NCBI RefSeq assembly: GCF_013046825.1
Contig: NZ_CP053187.1
Coordinates: forward strand, 124,001-188,000
Direction: 5' to 3'
Source of the DNA: Turicibacter sanguinis
GTDB lineage: Bacteria > Bacillota_I > Bacilli_A > MOL361 > Turicibacteraceae
DNA length: 64,000 bases
The translations under genes and the position numbers were made by a program. Below are positions 45,312 to 54,858 of this stretch, in pieces. Below the pieces are notes generated by a model, which was given only the letters and a program-made list of their open reading frames with translations, was not told where the DNA came from and ran no database searches. Within the stretch, counting starts at the first letter, position 1. The number at the start of each line of letters is the position of its first letter.

Positions 45312-47108
45312 GATTAATTCTTCTAACATATCAAGTAATTCATTGAAGCGTTCAATCGTTGCCTCTAATGGCATTGAGGTCGTCATGTCAACCCCTGCAT
45401 TTTTTAGAGTATCGATTGGATATAAAGAACCACCTGCTTTTAAGAATCCTTTATATTTCTCAACAGCAACTTCACCATTTTCTAAAATCGATTTAGCGAA
45501 AGCCGATGCCGCTGCGTACCCTGTAGCATATTGGTAAACATAGAAATCACTATAGAAGTGTGGAATTCGTGCCCACTCAATTTTAATTTCATCATCCACG
45601 ACCATCTCAGGTCCGAAATATTTTTTATTTAAATCATACCAAATATTATCTAAATCATCTGACGTTAATGAACCACCGTTTTCTAACGTTTCATGCGTGA
45701 TTAACTCAAACTCTGCAAACATTAATTGACGGTACACGGTCGCTCTAATTTGCTCTAACTCCTGATTAATGAGATATAATTTTTTATTTTTGTCCTGCTC
45801 TTTATGAATTAAGTCATTAATTAAAAGAATTTCATTCGTTGTAGACGCCACTTCCGCACAGAATAACGTGTAATTTCCGTAAACGTATGGTTGTTCTTTT
45901 CTTGTATAGTAAGAATGGATGGAATGTCCCATTTCATGAGCCAGTGTTGAAACATCGTTTAACTCATAGTTATAATTTAATAACACATAAGGCATCGTAT
46001 CATAGCTTCCCCATGAGTAAGCCCCACTTTTTTTACCTTTATTTTCGTAAACGTCAACCCATCCGTCTTTGATTCCTTCATCAAAGATGTCTAAATATTC
46101 TTGACCCAGTGGTTTTAATCCTTCTTTCACCATTTCAATGGCATCGCTATACTCGATATGTTGTTTTGGGATATCGATGACAGACACATATAAATCGTAC
46201 ATATGAATTTCATCTAATCCTAATAACTTTTTCTTTAAACCAACATAGCGGTGAAGAGATTTTAAGTTGTTATTGATGGTTTGAATCGCATTTTTATAAA
46301 CTTCAACTGGAATATCATTTGGTTTTAATGAAGCTTCTAATGAAGACGCATATTTTCTTGTTTTCGCATAGAAAATAAATGTTTTTAATGAGCTTGTTAA
46401 GCTTGTTGCAATTGTATTTTCATATTTTTTATACGTGCTAAATAATAATTTAAACGCCTCTTCTCTGACACGACGATCTTTACTTTTGATTAATGAACTA
46501 TAGTTTCCTTCTGTTAATTCAATGTCCTGACCATTTTCACCTTTAATCGTTCCAAACGTCATATCCGCATTCGTTAGCATCGTATAAATACTTTCAGAAG
46601 CCCCTAAGCAATCTGATGCTGATGCTAATAATTCTTCCATTTCCTTCGATAAGATATGTGGTTTTTCTTTTAATAACACTTTGAAGAACGTGTCATACAC
46701 ATTTAATTCGTCATCGCTTTCTAACATCTTTTCAATTGTTCCATCTTCAAGTGATAAAATCTCCGGCGTAAAGAACGCATTGTAACTTGAAAACTGTGCC
46801 ATAAACGGATCGATTTTATTCACTAATGTTTGAAACTCTGAGTTTGAGGTATCTTCATGACTCTTCATATGCGCGAACACATATAATTTTTCTAATACAC
46901 GTGATAACTCTTCTTCTACCTTTAAGTATTCCTTTAAATCAGTGATATTTCCAAGACGTCCTTGGAATTCTTTTAATTTCGGCGCTTTTTCTTTTACTGC
47001 TTGAAAGTCTTTTTCCCAAGCCTCTGTACTTGCATAAACTTTGTCAATTTTCCACTTCGATTCTTCTTCAATTTCATTTCGTGATTTTAAACCCATTGTC
47101 TGACTCAT
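45309..47108 (-). CDS. pepF: oligoendopeptidase F (M3B)
   Basis: A 599-aa cytosolic zinc peptidase cutting short peptides. The HExxH motif is LAHEMGHSIHS (about residue 387), followed by the third-ligand segment FCAEVASTTNEILL. Length is normal. It starts at ATG 47108 after AAGGAG. It is monocistronic. Confidence 0.95.
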   Translation of the reverse strand: MSQTMGLKSRNEIEEESKWKIDKVYASTEAWEKDFQAVKEKAPKLKEFQGRLGNITDLKEYLKVEEELSRVLEKLYVFAHMKSHEDTSNSEFQTLVNKIDPFMAQFSSYNAFFTPEILSLEDGTIEKMLESDDELNVYDTFFKVLLKEKPHILSKEMEELLASASDCLGASESIYTMLTNADMTFGTIKGENGQDIELTEGNYSSLIKSKDRRVREEAFKLLFSTYKKYENTIATSLTSSLKTFIFYAKTRKYASSLEASLKPNDIPVEVYKNAIQTINNNLKSLHRYVGLKKKLLGLDEIHMYDLYVSVIDIPKQHIEYSDAIEMVKEGLKPLGQEYLDIFDEGIKDGWVDVYENKGKKSGAYSWGSYDTMPYVLLNYNYELNDVSTLAHEMGHSIHSYYTRKEQPYVYGNYTLFCAEVASTTNEILLINDLIHKEQDKNKKLYLINQELEQIRATVYRQLMFAEFELITHETLENGGSLTSDDLDNIWYDLNKKYFGPEMVVDDEIKIEWARIPHFYSDFYVYQYATGYAAASAFAKSILENGEVAVEKYKGFLKAGGSLYPIDTLKNAGVDMTTSMPLEATIERFNELLDMLEELI

Positions 47109-47269
47109 AAATGTCTCCTTTTTATCAATATCAATTCATCATACTTTCATTTTACTACATTTAACCACTGATAATTCATCATCCGGTTATTTTTTTTATG
47201 CGGTGACTGTCTCAGGGAATCGAAGCAAGTATCCATTTTACTAAGAGGGGATAACCCTCTAAATTCTTA

Positions 47270-47520
47270 AATATCATGCTTCTCTAAACGTGAAATTAAT
47301 TCCTCGTCCGTAACCTAATTTAAATCATTACACATCCAAAGAAAAAGGTTTAGATTGTTGAATATTTGAGATAGATTGTTCAGAGACTAAAAACTTCATT
47401 CTATAACCTACCTAAACAATCATAGGTTAACTTTTTTAATAATCCCTCCTTTGATAATCCCGCTTCTGTCATCGCATGGATATCATAGATTTTTAAAATT
47501 TGATAGCATTAATGACCAAT
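47270..47520 (-). pseudogene. decayed coding fragments upstream of pepF
   Basis: On the minus strand, 47401-47516 reads as 38 coding-like codons (LKIYDIHAMTEAGLSKEG, then LLKKLTYDCLGRL and a stop) bounded by stops. Shorter pieces follow in other frames (MKFLVSEQSISNIQQSK; DEELISRLEKHDI). Together they look like a broken gene, but no family was recognised and no start site is preserved. The rest of 47109-47523 shows nothing. Confidence 0.35.
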
Positions 47521-47523
47521 GCT

Positions 47524-48051
47524 TTACCTCGTATGAGCTCCTTTTTTATCTCTCATAAAAAATAGTAAGTCAATTAACGATGGCTGATACGGAATAAAAA
47601 TTTCTTCCTGAATCATCTTTAAGATTTCATCCCTTGACGCCCATTTAACGCTCTGAACTTCCTCGTATTGCAGTTTTAGTGCATCAATTTCTAAATCTTG
47701 TTGAATCAAATAAAAATCATCAAATCCATCATCAAAATTAATCGTTAGAGCAGGTCTAATCCCATCAAGTGATAACCGATATCCAATCTCTTCATAAACT
47801 TCACGTTCTGCTGCTGATTGACTCGTATCACCAGAAATAGCACTGCCCCCAACTGTCACATCCCACCTATTTGACCAACCACTTTTAAAAGGCTGTCTTT
47901 GTTGAATCAACATTTCACCTTGAGAATTAAAAATACAGACATGGACGACTAATCGATAAAGTCCTGGAATGATTTTTTGACCTCTGATCATCGTTTTATC
48001 CGTTTTAATTCTATCTTGCGTATATAAATCCCAAATCTCTATAATCACCAT
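47524..48051 (-). CDS. Nudix hydrolase, IPP-isomerase-like
   Basis: A 175-aa Nudix protein of the subgroup resembling type-1 isopentenyl-diphosphate isomerase (WDLYTQDR, then RGQKIIPGLYRLVVHVCIFN). The Nudix box runs from GSAISGD to REVYEEIGY; the first Glu of G-x5-E is Asp here, while R-E-x-x-E-E-x-G is intact. The substrate is unknown; members of this subgroup act on nucleotide derivatives. The AAGGAG site abuts ATG 48051, so translation may begin a few codons later (GTG, or a rare start). Confidence 0.82.
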   Translation of the reverse strand: MVIIEIWDLYTQDRIKTDKTMIRGQKIIPGLYRLVVHVCIFNSQGEMLIQQRQPFKSGWSNRWDVTVGGSAISGDTSQSAAEREVYEEIGYRLSLDGIRPALTINFDDGFDDFYLIQQDLEIDALKLQYEEVQSVKWASRDEILKMIQEEIFIPYQPSLIDLLFFMRDKKGAHTR

Positions 48052-48231
48052 CTCCTTTTAAGAACCAATGTCTCTTGACCCTCTACTGTATAATAAATCT
48101 TCGATAGATATGCTCATCATAATATAGATTGGGATTTTATTCCATTAAAAAATAACCTTCGCTGCTCACAATCTTATCTCATCTCTCTCAATACAACGAT
48201 ATCGTTTTAGATAAAATATAACCCCTATCCT

Positions 48232-49002
48232 TTATTCCTTAGATATTAATTTACTATGAACGATTGTACGAGCATTTTCAAACTCATAACTACAAGTATA
48301 CAGCGTCATAATCTGATCATTCGCGTTTAATTCAATCTGTTTTTGATATAACGATCGATCTTTTATATAGTTTAGATACGCTTGTTTATCTTTTTCATCT
48401 TCAAAATGAATTTTCAGATAATCCCCATGATAAAAATCTGCTACATAGGCCGAAAAAACTTCATAAATATAGGTCATCCCTTTATATTCAACTCTAATCA
48501 GGTTATTTTCATTAAAAAAATCTTCCTTTTTAAAATTAGCGACTTCTCCAAACATTGATTTATTTTTCATATCATGACCATATAGAATAATACTGTGATC
48601 TTCTTCAAATTTATTTCGATAATCCATAAATATACTACCGGAAGCTAGATAATTTTTATTAAAATCATGTTTTAGATAATATTGATTATCTTGACTCTGA
48701 ACCACCGGGTAATCAATATTAGTGTTGTCGACGTGTAACCAAAATCTATAGTCCGAATTGATAGAAGAAAGTTTATCATATTTATCATCTACAATCGACT
48801 GATCTACTTCTTTATTCTCTTCATTAGCTTCAGTCTCTTCAATAGGGGGCGTATCTGTCGTCGCTTTAGTCATTTCTCTAATATTTTCATATACATTATC
48901 TGCTTTTTTGTACGCCGTTAATTTAATTAAAATAGCAGAAGAAGAGAAGCATAACATCCAAATCAGAATTAACTTAACAACTACCCTTATATTTTTTTTC
49001 AA
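48232..49002 (-). CDS. class-B-like sortase
   Basis: A 256-aa membrane-anchored transpeptidase with one helix at about 8-27, an acidic linker and a sortase domain. The triad is visible: His in IILYGHDMKN (about 145), Cys in TLYTCSYEF (about 236) and Arg in ENARTIVHSK. It starts at TTG 49002. Its ribosome-binding site is a GGAGGGGGGGGG tract with nine consecutive G (49009-49017), prone to slippage. The only sorting-signal protein in view is the divergent gene at 49260, the likely substrate. Confidence 0.88.
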   Translation of the reverse strand: MKKNIRVVVKLILIWMLCFSSSAILIKLTAYKKADNVYENIREMTKATTDTPPIEETEANEENKEVDQSIVDDKYDKLSSINSDYRFWLHVDNTNIDYPVVQSQDNQYYLKHDFNKNYLASGSIFMDYRNKFEEDHSIILYGHDMKNKSMFGEVANFKKEDFFNENNLIRVEYKGMTYIYEVFSAYVADFYHGDYLKIHFEDEKDKQAYLNYIKDRSLYQKQIELNANDQIMTLYTCSYEFENARTIVHSKLISKE

Positions 49003-49259
49003 AACAATCCCCCCCCCTCCTTTTACATTTACTATAAATAATAGACATTTTATGAATTCTATATATTAAATTATCAATGAATGATGACTACATTATGCAT
49101 TTTATAACAGGATTGTTAAGGAAGTTATTTATGAACAATGTTAAAAATTATCGAAAAAAAGTAATAACTTTTAGTATGTAGGTAAATATAGTTGAGTAAA
49201 TAAGATTTATTTAAAACACAATAAAATCACAACTATTAGAGAAGGAGAAAAGTAAAAAA

Positions 49260-50363
49260 ATGAAAAAACACTTATTAACAAATTTTCTAACTATCTTGAC
49301 AGTGTTCATGATGTCGACCATGATAGTATTTGCAAATGGATCGGTAGAGGGAAATATGACAAGCTCAGAATTTTTAGCTAAAAGTAATTCCCAAGGGGAC
49401 ATTACTTTAAGTGATAATGTGGCACTTTCTGATGCATTAAAAATAAATGGAACTAATTATACGATTGATTTAAATGGCCATACTTTAACTCTCACAAAAG
49501 ATTCAAATTATTTGACTAATGGCGCAAATGTAACCTTTAAAAATGGAACAATGATTCTAGATAAAATCAAAGGTCATGCAGATTGTATCTTAGGAGTAGG
49601 TGATTATGGAAGCAGTGCTAACTTAACACTCAATCAAGTAACGCTACAGGCAAGTAACTATACTTCACCCTATGCTTTAATTTATGTCTACAATGACAGT
49701 ACCTTAAATATCGAAAACAATTCTGTTTTAAATGCCAAAAATGAAAAAAGTTTATCAGGAGGAGTGATAAAAACGAATGCCGGAAAAAATGGAAAAATTA
49801 ACATCACTGACTCTACTTTAAACTTTCAAAATACTGCACGTGGCTTTTTAGATGGAACAATCAATATAAAAGATTCTACTGTCAACATGAAGGGGTTAAG
49901 CAATGGGATCAATACAACCGCTGAAGGGCTAGATTTAACCATCGACCATTCCAAACTTACAATTACCGAAAGCCTAGGACGTGCTTTAACAGTTGATGGA
50001 ACAAACATAAATATTAAGAATAATTCTGTCGTTGATTTGAGCCATTCCGTTGAAGGCGACATCAGATTTAAAAATTCAGGAAAAATTCAAGTCGATCAGT
50101 CTTCTGAATTAAACTTTAAAACCGTTAAACTTGATGATCGAGGGATGGATTTAGGAAACTTAATCGCATCAGAAAAATATGACTATCAATTAGATGATCA
50201 AGGAAATGTGATCAAAATAGAAAAACCAATCACTCCAGAAACAGATATGCCTGATACAGGAGATGAGACTAATCTATCTCTTATGATTGGAATGGCCCTC
50301 ATCTCTACTATCGGTCTATTATATTTCAAAAAAACGACACCTAAAAAAACAGTAGCTAAATAA
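49260..50363 (+). CDS. beta-helix surface protein with LPXTG-like sorting signal
   Basis: A 367-aa cell-wall protein: signal peptide (1-25, cleavage after VFA), about 280 residues rich in short Asn/Thr/Asp/Val repeats typical of a right-handed beta helix (NGTMILD, DSTLNIENNSVLN, DGTINIKDSTVNMKG), and a C-terminal sorting signal MPDTG, hydrophobic helix, and KKTTPKK tail. MPDTG differs from LPXTG at the first position. A glycan-binding or lyase-like fold is possible, but no catalytic residues were identified. It is transcribed away from the sortase gene, 257 bp apart. Confidence 0.85.
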   Translation: MKKHLLTNFLTILTVFMMSTMIVFANGSVEGNMTSSEFLAKSNSQGDITLSDNVALSDALKINGTNYTIDLNGHTLTLTKDSNYLTNGANVTFKNGTMILDKIKGHADCILGVGDYGSSANLTLNQVTLQASNYTSPYALIYVYNDSTLNIENNSVLNAKNEKSLSGGVIKTNAGKNGKINITDSTLNFQNTARGFLDGTINIKDSTVNMKGLSNGINTTAEGLDLTIDHSKLTITESLGRALTVDGTNINIKNNSVVDLSHSVEGDIRFKNSGKIQVDQSSELNFKTVKLDDRGMDLGNLIASEKYDYQLDDQGNVIKIEKPITPETDMPDTGDETNLSLMIGMALISTIGLLYFKKTTPKKTVAK

Positions 50364-50373
50364 TAATATTCAT

Positions 50374-50413
50374 CAAAAAAGGCGAGAAAAGATTTCATCT
50401 TCTCGCCTTTTTA
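50374..50413. terminator. terminator after surface protein gene
   Basis: A 14-bp stem (50375-50388 / 50399-50412) with an A-run before it and a T-run after it on the plus strand. Confidence 0.85.
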
Positions 50414-50429
50414 TTGATCCTACTTTATA

Positions 50430-50766
50430 TTACTTTTATCTTCAATAGATGATTTCCTTTCACATCTATAAAAAACCTCTCTAAATAATTGAACCTCATG
50501 CTTCATTATATATTCCAGATTCCCATTATAGATCCCCCCTAGAAATACGTATTAATCTTGATATATAAACACCTAACCCTTCTTTAAATAAGAGTATTAT
50601 CCTAACATTTATTGAAATATTTTCACATCATTAATTTCCGTTGAATCTAATCCTGAAAATTTCTCTAACGTCAGCATCACTTATAAATATCCTTTTTCTT
50701 TTAATAACATAAAAGTGTTGCGGTAAATATAGTCACTATATATATCTTCTTCGCAGCTTCCTTCCT
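50430..50766 (-). pseudogene. decayed coding fragments downstream of ABC transporter
   Basis: On the minus strand 50609-50766 forms one frame of about 50 codons broken by a single TAA at 50681-50683 (EEDIYSDYIYRNTFMLLKEK before it, MLTLEKFSGLDSTEINDVK after it). A 28-codon piece (MKHEVQLFREVFYRCERK) follows nearer 50430-50510. Coding-like but with no usable start and no family recognised. Confidence 0.35.
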
Positions 50767-50780
50767 AATTTTCTAATATT

Positions 50781-53495
50781 TTATTCTGTTCTTAAAGCAG
50801 TTACTGGATCTTTCCTTGCTGCTTTTTTGGCAGGGATGAACCCCCCCATTAAAGTTAGTATGATACTTAAAGCAATAAGAAGAAGTGCACTACTAAAAGG
50901 TAATGAGGCATTAACAGTATCTGTACCCGTTAAAGTGTGAATGATAGAATTTGCTGGTATTAGAAGTAACAGCGTAATTCCAATTCCAATTGTTCCTGAA
51001 CATATACCGATTATAAATGTTTCTGCATTAAACACTTGAGAAATATTATGTTTTGAGGCCCCAATTGCACGAAGTATTCCGATTTCTTTAGTACGTTCCA
51101 TAACTGAAATATAAGTGATAATTCCAATCATTATTGAAGATACTATTAAGGAAACTGCAACGAAAGCAATTAATACATATGAAATTACATTTATAATTGT
51201 TGTTACAGAAGACATTAAAAGTCCTACATAATCTGTATAAGTAATTTGACTTTCCTCATCAACCAATTCGTTGTATTTCCCAATATAATCAGCTATAACA
51301 TCTTTGTCCTCAAAACTATCACAATATATGTTGATACTAGATGGTGCATCTAAACTTACAACACCAAAAGTTTTCATATTATCATCATAAGTTCCAGTAG
51401 ATATATAATGATCATAAATCGAAAGAAGTGCCTCATCATCTAAATTTTCATCTAGTGCCGCTGCAAGTTGTGTTTCATTCATTGACATCATTTGAGATGT
51501 TGCAGTTGGATTATCTGAATAAGTGTATTGTAAAATCTGTTTAGCAAGATTAGCTTTCTCACTAACTCCTAAATGATCGATATAAGTTTTTGCATCTTTG
51601 ACTTTATCTACATCATCACTAGGCGAAAATTCCATACCATTTAATACATTTAGATTCTTACTAGCTTCCTGTCCTTTTACAACCTCACTGTTATTTGTAT
51701 AATCAATGATATAATCTGTTAATGCTTTTGTATAACCTACAGTATTGCTAATTAAAACAGTTTCTGTATCTTCTTTAGGACGAATAATACCTACCACTTT
51801 TAACTCAACTGCATCTTCAAGTAGATTTTTTATCTCTGAGTTATCGTCTCCAATATAATCGAAAGTACCATTATCATTTTCTACATATAAATCACAACTA
51901 GGGATCATATAAAATGTTTGAGCTATAATATCTTCATAACTTAGTTTTTGTGTATCTAAAGTAACTGTTTCTCCGTCTTCTATCTTCGATATTAATTCAT
52001 TATATTCAGAAGAAGGAAGAAGTCCAAGTTTATAAAGAGTTGTGGCAGAAATCTCATTATTATGGTTAAGCACTATAACAAGCTCATTGTATTTGCTCGG
52101 CCATGAACCATATAAAACATCATAGCTATCTGTAATAGTTGAACTGATTAACTCATCTTCAGTACCTGGTAATAACTCTTCAAAATGATTAGAACTACTT
52201 GAACTCATAGCTGCCATCATTGGAGAGCTGACTGAAGCAGAAGATTGACTCCCCTCTAATGTACTACCATCTGTATTTACAAGAGTATCCTCTGAGTCAT
52301 AAGTATATACATCGAATTTTGTATCGTAAGAATACACAATTCCGTTTTCACCAATATACTGGTGAATTTCATTTTCTGTATCATCTAAGTACTTTTTAAA
52401 TTCTGTTAGATTATTTTCGGTAATACTTGTCGTCATCTTAGATGCCATTTCAAGTTCTGTACCATTTGAATAAACTGCATCTAAATCATGGTCAACCTCA
52501 CCGCTTTTCAGTTTCTTCATATTCTCTTGTCCTGATGACATAATGCTACTTAAATCTATAGACTGAGATTGAATGGATATAGGATAAGAAGACATTGTAC
52601 TTTTTTGAATATCAGAAATATAAGTATTAACTCCATTAGAAATCGATAGAATTAATGCAATCCCTATAATTCCAATAGAGCCCGCAAAAGCTGTTAATAA
52701 TGTTCTTCCTTTTTTACTTTTTAAATTATTGAAAGACAATGAAAGCGATGTCGAAAATGACATTGAAGATTTACCCATATTTTCATGTCTTGCTTGCCCA
52801 AGTTGTGAAGCATCTACCTGATATGGATTAGAGTCATCTATAATTTTTCCATCACGCACTTTTACGATACGAGTAGCATACTCTTCTGCAAGCTCAGGAT
52901 TATGTGTAACCATAACAACCAGTCTATCTTTTGCTACTTCTTTTAGAAGTTCCATCACTTGAACACTAGTTTCAGAATCAAGTGCACCCGTAGGTTCATC
53001 AGCAAGTAAAATATCTGGGTCATTAATTAATGCACGAGCTATAGCCACACGCTGCATTTGTCCACCAGACATTTGATTAGGTTTTTTATGAAGTTGATTA
53101 CCTAATCCAACTTTTTCTAAAGCTTCTATTGCACGTTTTTTACGTTCTGACTTTGAAACCCCAGAAATAGTAAGTGCAAGTTCAACATTTGAAAGTACCG
53201 TCTGATGAGGTATTAAGTTATAGCTTTGAAACACAAAGCCGATTGTATGGTTTCTATAAGAATCCCAATCTCTATCTGTATATCTTTTAGTCGAAATTCC
53301 ATTAATAATTAGGTCACCGCTATCATAATGATCTAGACCACCAATGATATTAAGTAAGGTAGTTTTCCCCGAACCACTAGGTCCAAGAATAGCAACAAGC
53401 TCATTGTCACGAAGATTTAAACTTACGTCATTAAGAGCTGTTTGCACTAAATCTCCAGTTATGTACTTTTTATGGATTTTTTCAATTTGAAGCAT
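50781..53495 (-). CDS. fused ABC exporter, MacB/FtsX type
   Basis: A 904-aa protein. Residues 1-230 are an ATPase (Walker A GPSGSGKTT about 40, signature MSGGQMQR, Walker B ILLADEPTGALDS). A first membrane helix (about 275-295) and a large extracytoplasmic domain of ~460 residues with a Ser-rich patch follow, then three C-terminal FtsX-type helices. Fused MacB-like exporters commonly handle antimicrobial peptides or lipoproteins. The ATG at 53495 follows GGGGGAG; the frame extends to 53528 without a site. The adjacent plus-strand response-regulator pseudogene may be its former regulator. Confidence 0.88.
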   Translation of the reverse strand: MLQIEKIHKKYITGDLVQTALNDVSLNLRDNELVAILGPSGSGKTTLLNIIGGLDHYDSGDLIINGISTKRYTDRDWDSYRNHTIGFVFQSYNLIPHQTVLSNVELALTISGVSKSERKKRAIEALEKVGLGNQLHKKPNQMSGGQMQRVAIARALINDPDILLADEPTGALDSETSVQVMELLKEVAKDRLVVMVTHNPELAEEYATRIVKVRDGKIIDDSNPYQVDASQLGQARHENMGKSSMSFSTSLSLSFNNLKSKKGRTLLTAFAGSIGIIGIALILSISNGVNTYISDIQKSTMSSYPISIQSQSIDLSSIMSSGQENMKKLKSGEVDHDLDAVYSNGTELEMASKMTTSITENNLTEFKKYLDDTENEIHQYIGENGIVYSYDTKFDVYTYDSEDTLVNTDGSTLEGSQSSASVSSPMMAAMSSSSSNHFEELLPGTEDELISSTITDSYDVLYGSWPSKYNELVIVLNHNNEISATTLYKLGLLPSSEYNELISKIEDGETVTLDTQKLSYEDIIAQTFYMIPSCDLYVENDNGTFDYIGDDNSEIKNLLEDAVELKVVGIIRPKEDTETVLISNTVGYTKALTDYIIDYTNNSEVVKGQEASKNLNVLNGMEFSPSDDVDKVKDAKTYIDHLGVSEKANLAKQILQYTYSDNPTATSQMMSMNETQLAAALDENLDDEALLSIYDHYISTGTYDDNMKTFGVVSLDAPSSINIYCDSFEDKDVIADYIGKYNELVDEESQITYTDYVGLLMSSVTTIINVISYVLIAFVAVSLIVSSIMIGIITYISVMERTKEIGILRAIGASKHNISQVFNAETFIIGICSGTIGIGITLLLLIPANSIIHTLTGTDTVNASLPFSSALLLIALSIILTLMGGFIPAKKAARKDPVTALRTE

Positions 53496-53553
53496 CTTTA
53501 TTCTCCCCCTTTGTTTCCTTGTCATCATATTTTACAATGCTTTTATAAACTGA

Positions 53554-53990
53554 ATGTTAATTTTAGGAATTTATTTATGCTTTTTTTCTAATACATTTAA
53601 ATTTTCACTTAATCTTTTGAAATATAATAATTTGGATATAGATAAACAACACATTGCTTTAATTATATTAGATGTGATGATGCCTAAAATGGATGGCTAT
53701 GAATTTACTATGAATTTACAGAGTATCTACGTAACTGTCAGAATAATATAGTGATTCTAATATTTACAGCTAAACAATTACTCGAAGAAACATGTAAAGG
53801 ATTCCTAGTAGATACCTATGATTATATGGTGAAATCTGTTAACAAAGAGGAGATACTTCTTCGTATGAGAGCACTTTTGTGTCATTCTCAGATTATCAAT
53901 AAACACAAGTTACATATTGGAAAATCACTTTAGATTAGAATGCGTTAACTATTTCACGATAAGGAATTAGTTATAAAGTAGTATTAAAAT
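53554..53990 (+). pseudogene. OmpR-type response regulator, broken
   Basis: A receiver domain is readable across two frames: IALIILDVMMPKMDGYEFT, with the phospho-acceptor Asp, then in the next frame NIVILIFTAKQLLEE through DYMVKSVNKEEILLRMRALL. The frame change comes from an exact 11-bp tandem duplication TATGAATTTAC at 53698-53708 and 53709-53719; removing one copy restores a continuous receiver. After 53930, stop codons in the expected linker (TAG, TAA) and loss of the DNA-binding domain show older decay. No histidine-kinase gene is nearby. Confidence 0.8.
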
Positions 53991-54121
53991 ATGAATAAAG
54001 TAAAAAAAGTATTAAAAGATATGCGACTTTCTTTGATGTTTTCAGTTATTTAGAGATAATAGGTATTTCGAATTTCTTTCGGACGTGGATACTAACCGCT
54101 CCCTCCATCTCCACCCTAACT

Positions 54122-54175
54122 TATAAAAAAACTTCTCTACACCAGAAATCAATTCTGAAATTAAAGAAGTTTTTT
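54122..54175. terminator. hairpin terminator-like element
   Basis: An outer stem AAAAAACTTC / GAAGTTTTTT with an inner CAGAA / TTCTG pairing and T tract. It could end transcription past the broken regulator. Between 54176 and 54324 I see nothing coding. Confidence 0.6.
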
Positions 54176-54324
54176 TATTTTATATCATAAACCAATGTCT
54201 AACACTTAGTAACACAGATTTAACTATTATTCATCTTTTTATAGGAAACGAATTACAAATCTTATAAATGATTCATAACTAAAAGTCTAAGTCATAGTAC
54301 TTTGTGATTTAAACACTTGAACCT

Positions 54325-54524
54325 CACACCCCACAGACTCAGTAACTGGACCTCAGTTGAGTTTCGAAGACCAAATGCTCGCCCTACTAGCGATAGAAAA
54401 CCACGAGCTACGCTACGTGGTGTAGGGAAACCATAAAGTTTCGTCTACACTACTCCTAAAAAGCAGAGGAGTGAGGTAGACGTCAACTCACTATACTTCA
54501 TACCCTACAGTCACAGTAACTGGA
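54325..54524. repeat. 26-bp imperfect direct repeats flanking a hairpin-rich insert
   Basis: Positions 54325-54350 and 54499-54524 match at 22 of 26 bases and share CAGTAACTGGA. Between them are a nested hairpin (54382-54387 / 54422-54427 enclosing 54401-54405 / 54416-54420) and a strong second hairpin (54442-54448 / 54476-54482 plus 54452-54457 / 54467-54472). On the minus strand both repeats can be read as the same protein ending (PVT-VG-EV), so they may be the 3' ends of duplicated coding sequence around an inserted structured element. Confidence 0.6.
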
Positions 54525-54727
54525 ATACAATCTATCTTCGATAACCTGACTCTTGAGAGCAAATACATAAGATTCTCTAGATTTCTTTTAGAAATCAGTT
54601 CATCTAAAAAATCGGGAGCATCCCATGTTTCAAAAAGAGAAACACAGGCTACTTCCTTGCATTTTAGAATATCTAGTTGAACTTCTAGTGAAACTTTAGA
54701 TATTCTTATCCCTTTAGGGGGGGTCAA
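54491..54727 (-). CDS. possible remnant protein, unknown
   Basis: A 78-codon minus-strand frame ending in IPVTVTVGYEV. Its DNA is full of small inverted repeats, and the homologous ending at 54325-54350 lies in a frame with a stop, so this is more likely part of a decayed repeat or RNA element than a working gene. No ribosome-binding site stands out before the first ATG. Confidence 0.25.
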   Translation of the reverse strand: MTPPKGIRISKVSLEVQLDILKCKEVACVSLFETWDAPDFLDELISKRNLENLMYLLSRVRLSKIDCIPVTVTVGYEV

Positions 54728-54797
54728 GAGTCAAAGCGGTTATCTCAGCCTTTTAGATATTCTCGCTGAAGTATGAAGCGTTAGACTATCTTATCCT

Positions 54798-54858
54798 GGG
54801 TATTTAATCTTTCTAATCTCGAAAATTCGAGATTTAGAAAGATTTTACTCAGGGTTAC
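54798..54858. other. long palindrome next to polA 3' end
   Basis: An almost perfect 16-bp inverted repeat (centre AAAATT near 54825, one bulged base), extended by a looser outer pairing, gives a ~60-bp hairpin overlapping the polA stop. It lacks a T tract, so it is not a classic terminator, but it may protect the mRNA 3' end. Confidence 0.6.

Noticed and set aside
54325-54524. CRISPR-like repeat-spacer unit
   Set aside because: Only two diverged repeat copies 174 bp apart, with a hairpin-rich insert and no cas genes; spacing and divergence do not fit an array.
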